Below are positions 43,150 to 55,780 of a stretch of 64,000 bases of DNA, one piece after another (position 1 is the first letter of the stretch; each line of letters starts with the position of its first letter). Under the pieces are notes generated by a model. The model made no database searches. It saw nothing but the letters and a program-made list of their open reading frames with translations, and was not told where the DNA came from. This DNA comes from Amblyomma americanum (Eukaryota > Arthropoda > Arachnida > Ixodida > Ixodidae), in the NCBI RefSeq assembly GCF_052857255.1, contig NC_135505.1:48421507-48485506 (forward strand), given 5' to 3'. A program made the position numbers and the translations under genes.

Positions 43150-45739
43150 AAACACAATGTAGCAGCAGCACGCCTGTGTCGGGCGGTACAGCAGTGGACA
43201 ATGAACTCGGGAGCGATCGTCCATTGTCACTTTGAAGCCTAATCATAATATATAAAACGAAGATATTTCCCTAACTCGATGCGTTTTAGTGACCACCGCC
43301 AAACCCAGCCAGCGAGGTAAAGCGAACTTAGCGAAGCCGCCCGGAGCGAATCATAAGACATCGTAATCAAGGCAGCTAACCTTTCCAACTCTGCCAACGC
43401 GGCGTAACACTGCCGCCTTGTTTTTTCACTACATGTTGAGGATTAGCCAATATCATATGCGCCACTACTATTTTCTTGAACATTCGTGCCACTTAAGCAA
43501 GTGTGACTTCCTTGAATTTCGAAAAACATTTTGTTTTTTTGAAAATTGAGCATAAGGCAAGCTTCAACGCAAAAAAAAACATTGTCATAATGCTGCTCTT
43601 TGAGTAGCGTTATGATCTCGTTTAATAGTGTGGCTTCGCATGGCGTCCAGAAACGAAGCCTTCGCTCGTTTCGACGGCACTGCTGGAGATGCGGTGCATT
43701 TGAAGGTCGCCCAGTCCTCAAGCCGGCTACTGCATCGACTTTTTTCTCGGTAAACTCGTTCATCCGTAACCAACCGAGAGCTTCTTTTTTATTTTTTAGT
43801 GATCTCACAATCTGGGAAAACTAGCGGTTGCCTCCTTATTTGTTGCAAGTTCGTTCCAATGTATTTACACTCGTGAATAAACGTAGCGCAAAAGGATGAA
43901 TAGACAAGAAAGGAACTCACCCTCACACCACTGTGTCAGCGTGCGTTCGAATTTTGCTGTCATCCTGCTTAGAAGTATGTTTTCATAATCCAGAATGCAG
44001 CAACATACCCGAGTATCGCCTCAGATATCCATTCTTTCCACCTCATTTCAGATACGCTACCATTATTTCCGGCTTCCATGACAGTCCATCCCTCTGCTGC
44101 CATGCCCGCTCTTCGTCCAACTAGCTGTCTTAATTTATGGTTTGGTGTGCTGAAATTTATCAAAATAATCAAATTTTTTTAATCATTGAAGCATTGAAAT
44201 GGATGAACACTTGATAACTCCTTCACGTGCATTCTTTTTCAAAAATATCACTGATAAGCTGCTGCAAAAAAGTGCATCAAATCTGTTATTCTTTTCTTAA
44301 GAAACTCCTTCTATATACAACTTTTCGCTAATCATTGAGGGAGTACGGATTTAATCCATTTCTCGAGTACCACGCTGTCTTCCACGAATAACTGTGCCTT
44401 CTGATGGCTGCGCAACGTAATCTTTCTCTTTGTTAATGTTCGAGCCTTCATTTGCACTTTTGATATTGAGTTCTGATTGGCTGACAGCCGCCATCAGGTG
44501 GTGCTACAGTGCGATGAGCTAATTAGGTTCATTTGATGTTTCCGAAAAAAACTATGCCTTGCTATACGGAAACTTAATCTTTTGGATCGTCCTATCTGTA
44601 TGGACAACATAAATTGGGCCATGCTTTAGTATCACTACTCAGCCCCCCCTAATCTCATACCAAACTTTAAACCCGCTGGCCTGCACCGCAACTAATCCTT
44701 TACTACACCGACGCATCATTTAGCTGCATCGCAAATTCAGTGCATTGCTCTAGGCTACAAGACCCAGAAAGACGTTGTTATCATAACTGCAGGCTTCGTC
44801 CCTAAGTTGCAGATATGAGCAGGGTCTGAACGCAGCTCTACGAGACAACTGCTTGTCAGCTGCATAGAGGGCGCCAGGCTGCCGATAGAACTCTCCAGAA
44901 GGACATCCAGCTTGCGGCCACATTACGGGCCTCGATGATATTGCAGAGGAGATTTTGTTGAGCAGGTAAGTGCAGCTTCGGAGTTTGGGACAAGGTTGAT
45001 GAACTCTTCGTAACTAGTAAAGTTGCTGTGTTGTGCCTCGATGTTTTCTTACATGCTTTGGTGGCGAAGTCCTATTTGCCTTACTTCTTTGTGCCTTCAT
45101 GACAATGATTGTGCCTCGCTATGCACCTGCTTTCTGCTGGGCGAAAAGCAGTCATGCGTTATATGATAATCTGGACTCGTCTTTATTTCAGAGCTATCCC
45201 TACATCAAAATCTTTTTTTCGAAAGATGTTTTGCTTTTACATTGAATAATTTAGCCCAGTGCTCATAATTTGAGAAATATAATTCTTGCGATTATTTGAA
45301 ATGAAACTGCAACCAAGCTAGTATCGCCTAAATTTTTAGGTCATTTACTTATCGTTGTTAATAATTGTTTTTAGGCTTTTATTTACATTTCTGGTGTACT
45401 TACTATCAGAGGTTCCAAATATTATGTTGAAAATATGATCTGCGTCATTCGCTCATGGACTCGATCCAATCCCTCAGCTTTTCTCTTCGTTGCCAGACGG
45501 TGTCTCTTCCTTCGGGCACAGTTATAGTACGAAAATAATTCCCCAGCGGTTTTATTTACACGGCAGATCCTGCTAAAGAAGCCAAAATACTGACTGAACG
45601 TGTGTATGCCCACATATACACTCTGGATTCCTGCTACATATGACCCGAAAATGTGTTCACGTGAATATGGAGCTGCTTGCACCGTGATCCGCCGCTTATC
45701 TAATTTCACTGGAGAGATATGTGCACTGTCATATAGGTT
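43150..45739. other. No recognisable gene
   Basis: Short opposing frames only. No repeat family was recognised. Confidence 0.5.
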
Positions 45740-46330
45740 GTATTCTTACGACACATATTAAGCCTCGGCTTTGTGGGTCAGAAACGTGGATGCTAACGAA
45801 GGGGCTCCATCTTAAGTTGAGGTGAATGAAGCCAGCTATGGAAAGAAAAATGATTGTAGTAACGCTAAGTATTAGACAGTACAATTTGTTTGGCGAGTTG
45901 GAGCTTACGACGATCCATAACAGCGCGACAGATGGAACATAGAAGAGAAGACACAACACACAGCGCTGTGTGTTGTGTCCTCTCTTCTCTGTCCCATCTG
46001 TCGCGCTGTTATGGATCAACGTTAAGAGACCGGAAGCGGCCAGAGTGTGTGAGCCACGAAACTCGAGTTAATGACATCTTGGTCGAAATCAGCAAGCATA
46101 AATGGGCTTGGGGTCGCCATCTAATGCGAAGGAAAGCTAACCGCTGTTCGTTAAGAGTAACGGAGTGATTCCAAGAGAAAACAAGCGCAGCAGAGGGCGG
46201 CAGAATGTTACGTGTGCGGATGAGATTAAGAAGTTTGCGAGGATACGGTAGCCACAGATGGCCAAGGACAGGGTTAATTGGAGAGACATGGGAGAGGTCA
46301 TTGCCCTGTAGAGAGATTATTCCGGCTGTA
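45740..46330 (+). pseudogene. RTE-like ORF2 C-terminus, interrupted by a fold-back
   Basis: Plus-strand blocks: GSETWMLTKGLHLKLR and MKPAMERKMIVVTLS (about 45775-45870), then after an insertion RDRKRPECV, RVNDILVEISKHKWAWG and LMRRKANRCSLRVTE (about 46027-46165), and a decayed CADEIKKFA/WPKT end to about 46320. This is the post-RT region typical of RTE-like elements, with WAGH.MRR-type spacing. Stops are present. The 148-bp insertion at 45870-46017 splits it and is flanked by AACGYTAAG repeats (45861-45869, 46018-46026). Confidence 0.65.
45870..46017. mobile_element. Fold-back insertion with 106-nt palindrome
   Basis: Bases 45912-46017 form a loop-less palindrome centred on AGCGCT (45962-45967): two 53-nt arms match at 50 positions by eye. 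It begins GATCCATAACAGCGCGACAG. Left of it, 45892-45901 reads GGCGAGTTGG, which also precedes the fold-back at 54826-54920. The insertion sits between 9-bp near-repeats AACGCTAAG/AACGTTAAG inside a LINE relic, consistent with a target duplication. From memory, GGCGAGTTGG...AACAGCGC sequence is common in tick Penelope-type 5' ends, but this is unverified. Confidence 0.8.
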
Positions 46331-48032
46331 GATGATGAGGAGCGGGAGAGATGAAAAGCTTAGACGTTTTTTATGCAGCTGGCATGGCTTCAATCTAAAA
46401 AATCGGCGGCCGAGCTATTTTCTTGAAGCGAAAACACAAGCCCTGAGAAGTAATCACCGCTACCTCGCTAAACAAAAACGCCGTAGTGACTGCATCGTTT
46501 CGGTACGATGGTTGCGGTCATCTTATTTTAGGTTTCGAAACAGTGCTTCTTGATTAGACAAGAAAGGTGGACATAGATTCAAGACCTTCTTGAACAGTGC
46601 GTTTTCGCGCGACGTCCAGGAGTGTTCGTCCTCAGTTGCAGCGCTGCGCATTACTGGGCGAGATTACCCGCACGACGCGTACCACGGATGACTTCATGGC
46701 CTCCCTAACGCGACTGACGTGTGGAATACCTGCTGGCGGTTCCATTAACACTGTCGTTCATACTGCTATGCAAGAACACACACTCAGCTGCTAATAATTC
46801 GCGGCGCCAATCAAATCGTCCTCCCCGATGTGAACAAAAGGAGCGGCCGTTCGGGAATTTTTTTTCTCTGCTTTTAAATGCTCTCACCTTATGCCATATT
46901 AGACCTTCACTCTTGTCGAATTTCCTTGCCCCTCTCGTTCTTTGCTTTCCCTGCCCTCCCCTCCCATCACCTTTCTTCCGCTTACCTCTCTCTTTTTCCT
47001 CTTTTACTATACTTTTTTCCTTCTAGTTGAAACCTAGGGCACTAGGCAAAAAAAATTGTTTCCCAGGAACGTAAAAGCATCTACTTCTCGTTTATGTGGA
47101 CATTGCACAAGAGCTCTGCGGAAAGGGAGGACGGAGGCAGCGAAATAAGGAAGAATTAGCTGTGGGGTTCCGGATGAATTGCGAGCGCTTCGTGTAATTT
47201 GACACGTATCTAATCGAGCAGAGCCCAGCAGGCTTATTCATTTCTCCGTCAGCAAACGGCATCCACGACAACCCGTGCCTTTGGGCCCAGGAGCTGAGTG
47301 CCCTAACTACTGACTGACAGAACCAGTATCTAACACCGTATAAATTCGAGGAGAGCTGTCACTGCACTCGGAAACTTCAGAAATGCCTTTCAAGCGAGGA
47401 AAATTATTTGATACTTCACATATGTTTTGCATTCTGAGCTGAACCGTGAAAGAAGCGGTAAAGGAGGGACTGAGAACAGGAGGGAGAGAAAATGCACTAA
47501 GAAATTTCCACCTGGTGGCGCTTGGCAGCAAGTGTAAGAGCCTCCAATTCTCAGTACACGATGTCCCCGCAAGTACCTGCGAAAAAGCACAAGCAAGTGA
47601 GAGACGGCAAGTTTGGTTGCGGAAGTCACGAGAGTTGTTTAGAAATGGCAAGAATATTGTCATTTAATCCCATGATACGGAGCACTGTCTGTTTAAGTGT
47701 ACATGCAACTACCTATCTAGAAGGCTACGAGGACACCTTATGGCGACGAGAGTTACAGTTGGAGCGACCATGCGCAAAATTAAAAATAAAGAAACTGTAT
47801 CGCATTTCCTAACTCAGAACAGAAGCATGTCGTTTTCGCAAGTATTTAAAGTTCTCGATGAAAAAATATGTATAAATATACCAACATTAGAATCCGTCAC
47901 GCGATTGGATTCATTGAAATGAAACTTTTCGCAAAAGTGACCGTGCATCTCGAGCTCAAGAGCAAGACACATCACGTACAGTTCTTGTTAGCTGTCTCCA
48001 ATTCTGACTTAATAGAGTACATGTAACCAATG
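46331..48032. other. No recognisable gene; pyrimidine-rich tract
   Basis: The plus strand is strongly C/T-rich from about 46905 to 47028 and ends TTCCTTCTAG, which would pass as a splice acceptor, but no exon or family match follows. Frames at 47307-47663 (minus) show nothing assignable. Confidence 0.45.
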
Positions 48033-48255
48033 ATAGGTTTATGGGGTTAACGTCCTAAAAGCAATTATGCTCTTACGAGCACAGTAGTGGAGAGCTCATG
48101 ATAATTTCGATCACCTGCATTACTTCTGACGTACGGAAATGTCGCAGTCCTCGGGCCTGTAGCATTTTACGTCTATCAGAATCCGACCGCGGCCGCCCGC
48201 ATCCAAAGCGCACTTTGAGGATCAGCTGCCGAGCATCATAACTTCTGAGCCCATT
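48033..48255 (-). mobile_element. SINE, same family as 19674, diverged
   Basis: The minus strand shows a head with TGGGCTCAGAAGTTATGATGC (A box region), then the body in reverse at plus 48033-48070 (GGTTTATGGGGTTAACGTCC end) and a CTCATGATAATTTCGATCACC stretch matching the CGAAATT...GGAGCCC body. It is diverged but covers the whole unit. Confidence 0.75.
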
Positions 48256-51200
48256 GCACAGACTCCATTTCCTATAAAAGCGCTGCAGATAGGCTAATTT
48301 GCCACACATTGTATCGCTTGTCATGAATTCTCAAACCATCTGATTGGCGACCTGGATGTCTGAAAAATTAGCAGAGAAAATAAATTGGTATTTCTGCTCT
48401 CAATTTTTTTTCTGAAAGGCATGCACTGCTGTAGGGTGAGCTACAACAAATAAGGTAAGATTGAGCCTAAAAAATGATAATATGCGAATCTTTATATTCC
48501 TTTGTTTCAGCTTTGAAGTAGAGATCTTTGGAACGAGAACGCCGACAGATGCCGAATTCAAAAACGTATCTGTGAAAAAAAAATGAGGAGTTTACACTCT
48601 TGGTACGAAACCACCCATCGCTTTCGGTTGTACACACAAATTTTAATCTAAATCCACAGATATTAAGCAGTCCCGACTGGAGAGACTCTGCCGACTTAGA
48701 GACAAAAAGGCGCCTTCTTCAAAAGCATTAATATGGTGAGTTATCTACTTTTCGTACTAAAATTCCGCATAAAATGAGAGCAGGGTTCACAAAAGTGTTG
48801 CATACAGCGGCGAAATTTTCGCGTTAATACAGGTCAAGCAGTTACGTCATTACAACATGATTGCGTTTTGAGTGAAACGCGCTCTCAAATGGAGGCGAAC
48901 GGTATATAGGTCCTAAGCTTTTACAATATATGCCTCGTCGCCTGCAGCTGCATTAGGCTGGTGCTATACTGGACGCAAGAGAGAAACCTTGAGCGTAGTA
49001 ATATACCTATACTTTTCAATGCGGCAATACACTGTGTGTTTTTTTGAACACAAATCGCTGTTTGGCCCGTTCCCCTTAAAATAAGGTAGTTCTGATGCAA
49101 CGTGGGGCTGCCTTGATTGGGCCCGCATTGCCCCATGTGAGCCGGTCACTTAGCTGTAAGGTGGTGCAGCTAATGAGGCGGTACAGTTATTTCTGCGCTT
49201 TGCCACGTCATTTTGTGTAGCTGAAAACATGAAATTTTGGACAGTATAGTGCATATGTTGAAGAATATTATGCAAATCGTCTATAAGAGAAATCGCCTAA
49301 TAATGAAATATTTGAAACTATACACCCGTGGTAGGATGTAGAAAGGCCGCTTTGTTGAGCTTGGCAATGGCCGATGCAGCATCTACTGGAGAATGTCACG
49401 GAAAGCGCTATTTGGGCTTGCGGCGTATTTCTCGTATTGATTCCGTATTTATGTCTTATCTGCCCCCCAGTCACCGGCAAATTACCGAAGTGGGCAGCAT
49501 GCAGGCGCGATAGTTTCTAAAGCCGCCATGGAAGATGTGACCCCGAAGCCAGGGTGTAATTCTTGTAGTGAAATAATCGGAGATTCATTAATTAACTGTT
49601 AGACCTCTAGTGGTGGGGTCTGGGATTGGCATAGGTTGCCTCATTTTAAGTTTTCAAGCATCTCATTTATAGAAGACGCCCTGTGACCGTCCACATACGA
49701 ATCGTCAAAACTTTCTGCACTAAACCAGGCAGCAAATTCCCGTTTGTACTTCGTGGAGGTGCACCTGTGAATCTTAATGAGGACAGCCTAGCCGTACAAC
49801 TCGACGCACACAATACGCAGCCTTGCGCTCTCAAGACTAGTACACAAGAAGCTTCTGCCTCTGCCCGAACCAGCTAGGCATGTTCAAATTTTTATTGAAA
49901 GCGCGATACTGTCGCTCTCAGAAGCTAACCTTACGATGCTGCACACCACGAATAAACGCCATTACAGCTGCGCTCTCGTTAAAAAAAAAAGGATACATTT
50001 AACGTTGAAGCCACTTCTTATTGTTTTAAACCCGCGTGTGCGTTGCCCCGTGGTAAAGCGCAGAAGCCGTGCACAAAAAACGGTGCCAATGTCGTGGCCA
50101 ACTTTCTTTTTGCGACCAATGGGTCGTTATTGGTCCAATGTCTCGTAAACACGTTCATGGTCTCCAGCATCTGCAGCCGAAGGTGGAATTTAGTGAGCCA
50201 ATAGTTTAAGACCAAGATATAAACCACAGAACAAACCTATTCCGCTGGAAATTTAGTTGCGCACAATTTTCGCTCTTTCATCTTAATAGCTCTCACCTCT
50301 CATCCTCCTATGAGTTGCCTGACACGTTGCCCTCAAAACTTCTAGATCGACAGAATGTTTCATAGCAAAAATGTGTTGGAGCGCTTATTTTGACCAAAGA
50401 ATTGCGCTGCAGCACCTTATAAAATACGTTGTTCCTCAGAGTGCATAGTGAGTGACAGACGAGCACTGCATTACTCACTCTAATTGGCAAGGTAACGTGT
50501 ATGTGCAGCTAGACTGCATGTCACTGCTTGTGGTTCTTCCTTAATTTAATGCCATTTTTCTTTGTATTCACTAAGGGTTATATTCTTACTTAGGCGAGTA
50601 TTAAAATGTGCTTTCGTCCATTTTAAACGCTGCTAGTACGCAGAAAAACATTTAGGCTTATCGAGTTTACGCAGACCTCACCAAAATTTCTCTCCTCCTG
50701 AATTTAGACTTCAGTGTTGGTTATCGCCAATATTGTACGCATTGAAGCAAAGAACAGCCTTCCAGAACTAAAATTAGATAATCTGAAATGCATCTGATTT
50801 CAGTGGTCACTTGTAGCTAATGAAATGTAATTAAGCAATCACAGATAAACATTGATTACTGTAAACAATGTTTTTATCCATATTGTATTAGCATTATGTA
50901 TACGGACGAAAATGAGATAGCGCGGGTTGCTTGACCTGAAGTCTTGTCTTTTGTGATTCTTTCTTCAAAGTTGTCTTTCACATTATTTCTAAGTTTCTTT
51001 CCGAACACATCAGAAGCGACACAGAAGATTACCTCGATGTACGAGCCTCAGAAAAATGCGCTTGTGCAGCATACAAACATCTTCGCACCACTTCGACGTT
51101 ACGCAAAGTACTGCGCTTTGCTCTCGTTTGTGTTTTGAGGCGACATAGGCGAGATGTACTAAACGTGTCAATTCGTTTCGCAATGGTGGCGAAGTGCTAA

Positions 51201-52334
51201 ATGCTTGACACGGGGATAATAAAATGCAGGTCTCTCGGGCTTGTGCGTATGGACACCTTCATCCCCAGCTTCCCTGCACCTCGAGCTGTGTGGCTCTAAC
51301 GCCGGGAAATTTCGCGCTACACAAGTTTTCCTCATTTTTTTTCTTGCTTTCGAAGTTTTACCTGCAGTTAAAAGAGGTTTTCGCAAAAACGTTAATGTTT
51401 ATTAGTACTCGAATAGTTCAAAAATATAGAGTTTACCGAGAACGAGAAGCTTGGAAAAAGTAGAAAATACCGGAAGCGTGCAGCGCTCGAACGGATCAAA
51501 ACGAAAAAAGGAAGACCTGTGGGATATGAACGCTGACTTAAGAACATCCTCGCAATCCTTCACTGTGGGTATGTGCCGCCCCAACAAAGGACAACAACCA
51601 TAGCTTGTATTGAACCTCAGCAAGAAATGTATCGGAAAAACATGACCAGCACTACGCTCGCGCAGCAGGCGTGTTATTGATTTGATGGCAGGTACGATAA
51701 CCCTTAGCGAGTAAGCGCGATAGATTTCTTTGACACGCAGGAAGCACACAATCGCTCCATCATTGATGCTTCGACAACTTCTGGGGTTAGTTGACTTGGT
51801 TTTTTGTGGAGCGCTGCAATCACTGCAAGGAGGCCGACATGTGGACTCTTCACATGGTTCATTTTGCGTTTTCGCTCTATTCTTCACTGTTTTTGTTTGG
51901 CGTACATTTTCTGGACTGTGTACCAAAACCTAGCTCGCTGTTCAGGTACATAGTTGCAATTTTCCCGGACCCGGTGATACAAATGCCGACCACTTTGGTC
52001 AATTTTGGTTCTGATATATGTCACAGAGATGCTTTACACAGTCCAGTCAGTATATTCAATTAACTTCGTTCGGTCTTCTTTTTGCACTCAATCTTCTTTG
52101 AGGCACAATGTTTTGCTATTTTACGCAATTTTTCCAGCTGTTTAGGAAGGAAAGGACCAGTTTTACATTCACCCATTGACGAGTATTTTATAGGCGCTGA
52201 GTCAGCCTATTAATGTGCGGTATGGCAGCAATCAGTTGTTTAGCAACAGGTAGAGTAGTGCAGCTTGCGCTTCCTAAGCGCAAGTGTCCAAGTGAGTTTG
52301 TCGTGGTTTACCGAGCGAAAGAGGCTCAGACTAT
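48256..52334. other. 4 kb without a recognisable gene
   Basis: The longest frame (51402-51926 minus, 174 codons) has no motif and is likely chance. No transposon signature was recognised. Confidence 0.5.
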
Positions 52335-52556
52335 AATGGACGCCGTATTGAAGGGCTCCGGATGTTTTGACCGCTAAGGTTCTCTAACGTGCACTGACAG
52401 CACACGTGCAGCAAACGGAAATTCTATATGCCCATGTACTGCGCGTGCGATTTCAGTGCACGTTACAAAAGCCTAGGTGGTCGAAATATCCGGCGCCCTT
52501 CGCTACGGTGTCCTTCACAATCTGAGTCGCTTTGGAATGTTGGACCCTCATAAACT
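52335..52556. mobile_element. Head-to-head inverted pair of SINE bodies
   Basis: Bases about 52335-52410 read the SINE body in minus orientation (GACGCCGTATTGAAGGGCTCC, then TTTTGACCGCTAAGGTTCTC and ACGTGCACTGACAGC). Bases about 52417-52556 read it in plus orientation (GGAAATTCTATATGCCCATG, TTTCAGTGCACGTTAC, CCTAGGTGGTCGAAATATCC, CTGAGTCGCTTTGGAATG). Both lack tRNA heads, and together they could fold into a long imperfect hairpin. Confidence 0.75.
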
Positions 52557-53209
52557 CACTTCCACACTTTCGGTTCAGAAGACCGTCAGGACACTTGCCA
52601 GGACATACGCAAGGTCACCCCCATCTCCGACAAAAAGAAGCAGATCGTGAGGCTAACACACATAATCTAAGGACTTGCGTTCCCAGAGCATTTCTCAAGC
52701 ATAACCCTAGAATACCTTTGTTCAGAAGATTATTATGAGCGGACCCATACTGGACTAGTGCCTTATTTGCACGAGGCTCGTATTTTGAGTAGATCTGATC
52801 GTTGCAACATAAAAGCTTGTTGTGGAGAAATCAATGTCGCCGTCCGATGGCATCCCCTGCAATACGTCCAGATGTCATTGTCTGTACGCCCCAAGATGCC
52901 GTGTTGGTAGCTAGTAACTCAAAGAGAAGAACTACAAACAAGGCAGGAAGCATGATAGGCGGTAACAAACCATCAGCCAAAATAAATCTTTAAGAATATG
53001 GGCAATAGAAGAGCCAATGCAGATTTGTTCCTGTAAATAAGACTGCCCTTCCCACTGACTAAAAGTAGATAGTAGATAAAATAAAAAGTTATAAAAAGCT
53101 TGTCCTTGAGGTCCCCCGTCTTATTCCTACAAGCTGCATGCCCAAACCTGTCAGTAAAAGCCAGGACACAAAAAACAACCTTGACTGTAGAAGCGAGCAG
53201 CAAGATCTG
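52557..53209. other. No recognisable gene
   Basis: Short frames only. Confidence 0.45.
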
Positions 53210-53990
53210 TTAAATCTGCTGAGAAAGCCCGCAGGGTGTTATATAGTAGGCACTTGAGATAGCCCAGCACAGCGTTAATATTTTTGACGAGTAAGAGGTC
53301 ATCAGTGGGTGACCGGCTGAAAATTCTTTGAAGGAGGGCAATCGATTTTTGCCGTAGGTGTATTTTTCAGAGACAGTTACGCCAGAGGTGTCTTGACGCT
53401 GAAGAAGACCTTGAAAGAAACTCAATGCCTTTCTTCAATGCCCTTCACAATGTTTTCCAGCTACAGCCGTGTGCACAGTTTTCAGGCTTTTGATTTCAAT
53501 CTTGACATGGATAGGTTTTTGCATATAGCAAACGCTCTAGAAATTGCTTTTAAGGCCTGTGCATTAAACAGTCTCTCAGAAAACAAAGTTAAGCTACCCA
53601 CCTTATCTGCAGCTAACCCAAAAAGCGCCTGGTTCTTCATGGAAGACATGACCCGTTTCACAGGTACCCTTGGTATAGGAGTACAGGAGCCTTGCCTTGG
53701 TGCAAAACGTCCATGCCATCCGAACAAAGGGCGCGTAGTATTCTCAGCTGACGCAAGTCGAAATACTTGTCGAACCAAGGAGACTAGCTCCATTGGTGTC
53801 TTCCTCTCTTTTACTGCGAACTTTGGTCCAAAAGCGAGCTCTTGCTATACATCTTCATGCAAGATGACTTCTTGTAGGAAGTGGACAGTACCTTCTGCTC
53901 CTTGGGCATAAATTGGTATCGCTCCTTCAGTTGAAGCGGCCGCTAGTATTATGTGGTTCGGTCAACCAGCGCTGAAAACTCAGGAAGTCA
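53210..53990 (-). pseudogene. Coding-like relic, possibly transposase
   Basis: The minus strand gives successive protein-like blocks in changing frames: a KVRSKRKEDTNGA stretch, then LVRQVFRLASAENTTRPLF, GWHGRFAPRQGS, a KVGSLTLFSERLFNAQALKA segment (53793-53482), and KYTYGKNRLPSFKEFSAGHP (53400-53270). The arrangement faintly recalls the C-terminal half of THAP/P-element-like transposases (SERLFNA.ALKAIS), but no catalytic residue can be placed. A plus-strand frame over the same bases is equally long, so coding on this strand is a judgement from texture. Confidence 0.3.
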
Positions 53991-54806
53991 TCTCCTGATT
54001 GCACATAAGTTCCCTGCCGTGCTCAGCTGTTCTTCTTGTGTCGTCGTGCGTTAGTGCTCTGTTCACTTCAGTCATGAGAAAGCAAAATGCCCAAACTGCA
54101 GCAGCGCTAATCAAATCAATAAAGAAAATGTATTCCATTACAAATGATAAATTACTTGCACAGTCATGTAAAAACTTATCTTCTGTGTCAGCAATAAATG
54201 TCTGACTGTTTATAAACTTCTCGAATTTCTATTTTTCAAGAGATACTGCGTGAAGGGGCGTAATAGCACCGATATGTAAACGGATACTAAAAACAATTGT
54301 ATTTCAACGTACTGGCAGTTTGTGATCAATAAAAATACTCTAAAAGCTTCTTATGTTTTTGGGCCGAGAGTGCAAAAACAATTCTATGGTCCGAAACTTT
54401 GAAATTGCGCAAGTAGGCGCACAGTGAGTGAGTGCACTTCTAGAAAAAGTGTGGGCAATCGTTCGCAAAAAAGAAAACAATTTGAACAAAAATAGATTGC
54501 TTTCTTTGTGAAGGTAGTTTTTAAGCACGATGTGCTCTGTAAGAAAGGCGTGGGAGGTTCTAGGACAGCCAAAAGATACCCACAGTAAGTACAACGGCCA
54601 ATGAATTTGCCATGCGCTTCGCGCTATCATGTTCTTCTACCTTGGCAATGGCGATTATTTATCAGACTGCTTTCAGGCATGACGAGGCGCTACAATAAGT
54701 TCCATCTCTTCAAACTCTAGAGCACTCTTGCCAACCCTCACTGCTTTTAGTACTTTACGTGTCGTCCGCTTCAGTAACAGATGCTGTCCAAGACGATAAC
54801 AAGGCG
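53991..54806. other. No recognisable gene
   Basis: AT-rich; short frames only. Confidence 0.45.
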
Positions 54807-54920
54807 GGCGAGTTGGGGAAACATATTTAAAAATAACAGAGCGGAAAACGCGGAAAACGCAGCGCTTATCCTGTGTTTTCTACCCTTGAAGTCCCCGTTT
54901 TCCGCGCTGTTATTTTTAAA
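54807..54920. repeat. Fold-back hairpin with GGCGAGTTGG leader
   Basis: Arms 54826-54850 and 54896-54920 are inverted copies of TTTAAAAATAACAGMGCGGA plus AAACG, matching at 24 of 25, with a 45-nt loop. The leader GGCGAGTTGG lies at 54807-54816, as in the 45870-46017 insertion, followed in both cases by an AACAG-GCG start. No target duplication was seen. Confidence 0.8.
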
Positions 54921-55399
54921 GATGCTTTTAACGCTATATGCGCTAAAGGCCCATTGTGCAGACAATTCAGTGTCGGCATTGACGGCGTCGCAGTTCCGTA
55001 CGAAAATTGATGGGCATGACTGTGACAGGTGGGCTCCAGAGAGCAACTTAGAAGGAAGGTGAGCAGCTAAGTCACGCTGTGTGGCTCTCAAGTGCTCATC
55101 AAAGGTTCTACAAAATAATAACTACACAGAATGTTTACGATATTCGAATTAGTGCGAAAACAGGGATTTTTGTGACGTAGAAGTCGATGACAAGCGGGCA
55201 TTACAGCGGGATGGAGCACTAGCGCTAGGCTATCTGCGGAAATGCCGGAGGCGATTTTACTCGTGTTCTGACTCCAAAGATTATATTGCGGACTCTGAAG
55301 CAAAGCCGCATGCTAGTCTGTTCCAACTATGTATGTGCCATCTTTATAACTATTCCAACTATGTATGCTCCACCTTATGTATTCTTTCATTCGTTCCAA
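54921..55399. other. No recognisable gene
   Basis: A small local repeat (TTCCAACTATGTATG at about 55320 and 55354) is the only structure noted. Confidence 0.45.
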
Positions 55400-55780
55400 T
55401 GGACCTTGCTCCCCGCAGGGGTGTCTGCAGCATGCAGACGTTGGCGAGTTGCGAGACCACGGGATCCTCAGCATCCGCAAGGACATCACCGTAGGCGGAT
55501 GATGGTGAGCAGTGCGTCACCACGGACCCGAGAACCCGGGCTCAGCCGTGCGTAGCATCACGTGTTCCGGGAAGAAGGGCATCCTAGCGGTTGAGGCGAT
55601 GCCAAATTTTTGGGCCTTTAAGGCCCCTAGGTGGAGGCAACACATCACCTTTGCCCCAGCTTCCTGTAGACGGCATCTCCGGCCTGACCCGACTGGGGGA
55701 ATCGGCAGTCGCCTTTTCCGGTCCTCCCCTCCGTCTTTCACTTTCCTATCACTTTCTCACAACAGTACTGTCTCCTAAAC
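55400..55780 (+). repeat. GC-rich LINE-leader-like repeat
   Basis: The segment contains GATCCTCAGCATCCGCAAGG, GGACCCGAGAACCCGGGCTC and TTGGGCCTTTAAGGCCCCTA, followed by GACCCGACTGGGGGAATCG. From memory these occur as a block in tick interspersed repeats, probably a LINE leader. There is no usable frame. It runs directly into the RNase H-like fragment that follows, so the two may be one rearranged element. Confidence 0.35.

Noticed and set aside
46990..47030. Strong splice-acceptor-like pyrimidine tract ending CTAG
   Set aside because: No coding sequence or family match follows, so it is kept only as a compositional note.
51402..51926. 174-codon minus-strand frame
   Set aside because: No recognisable motif, not conserved within the window and no supporting context. 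A chance frame is likely.
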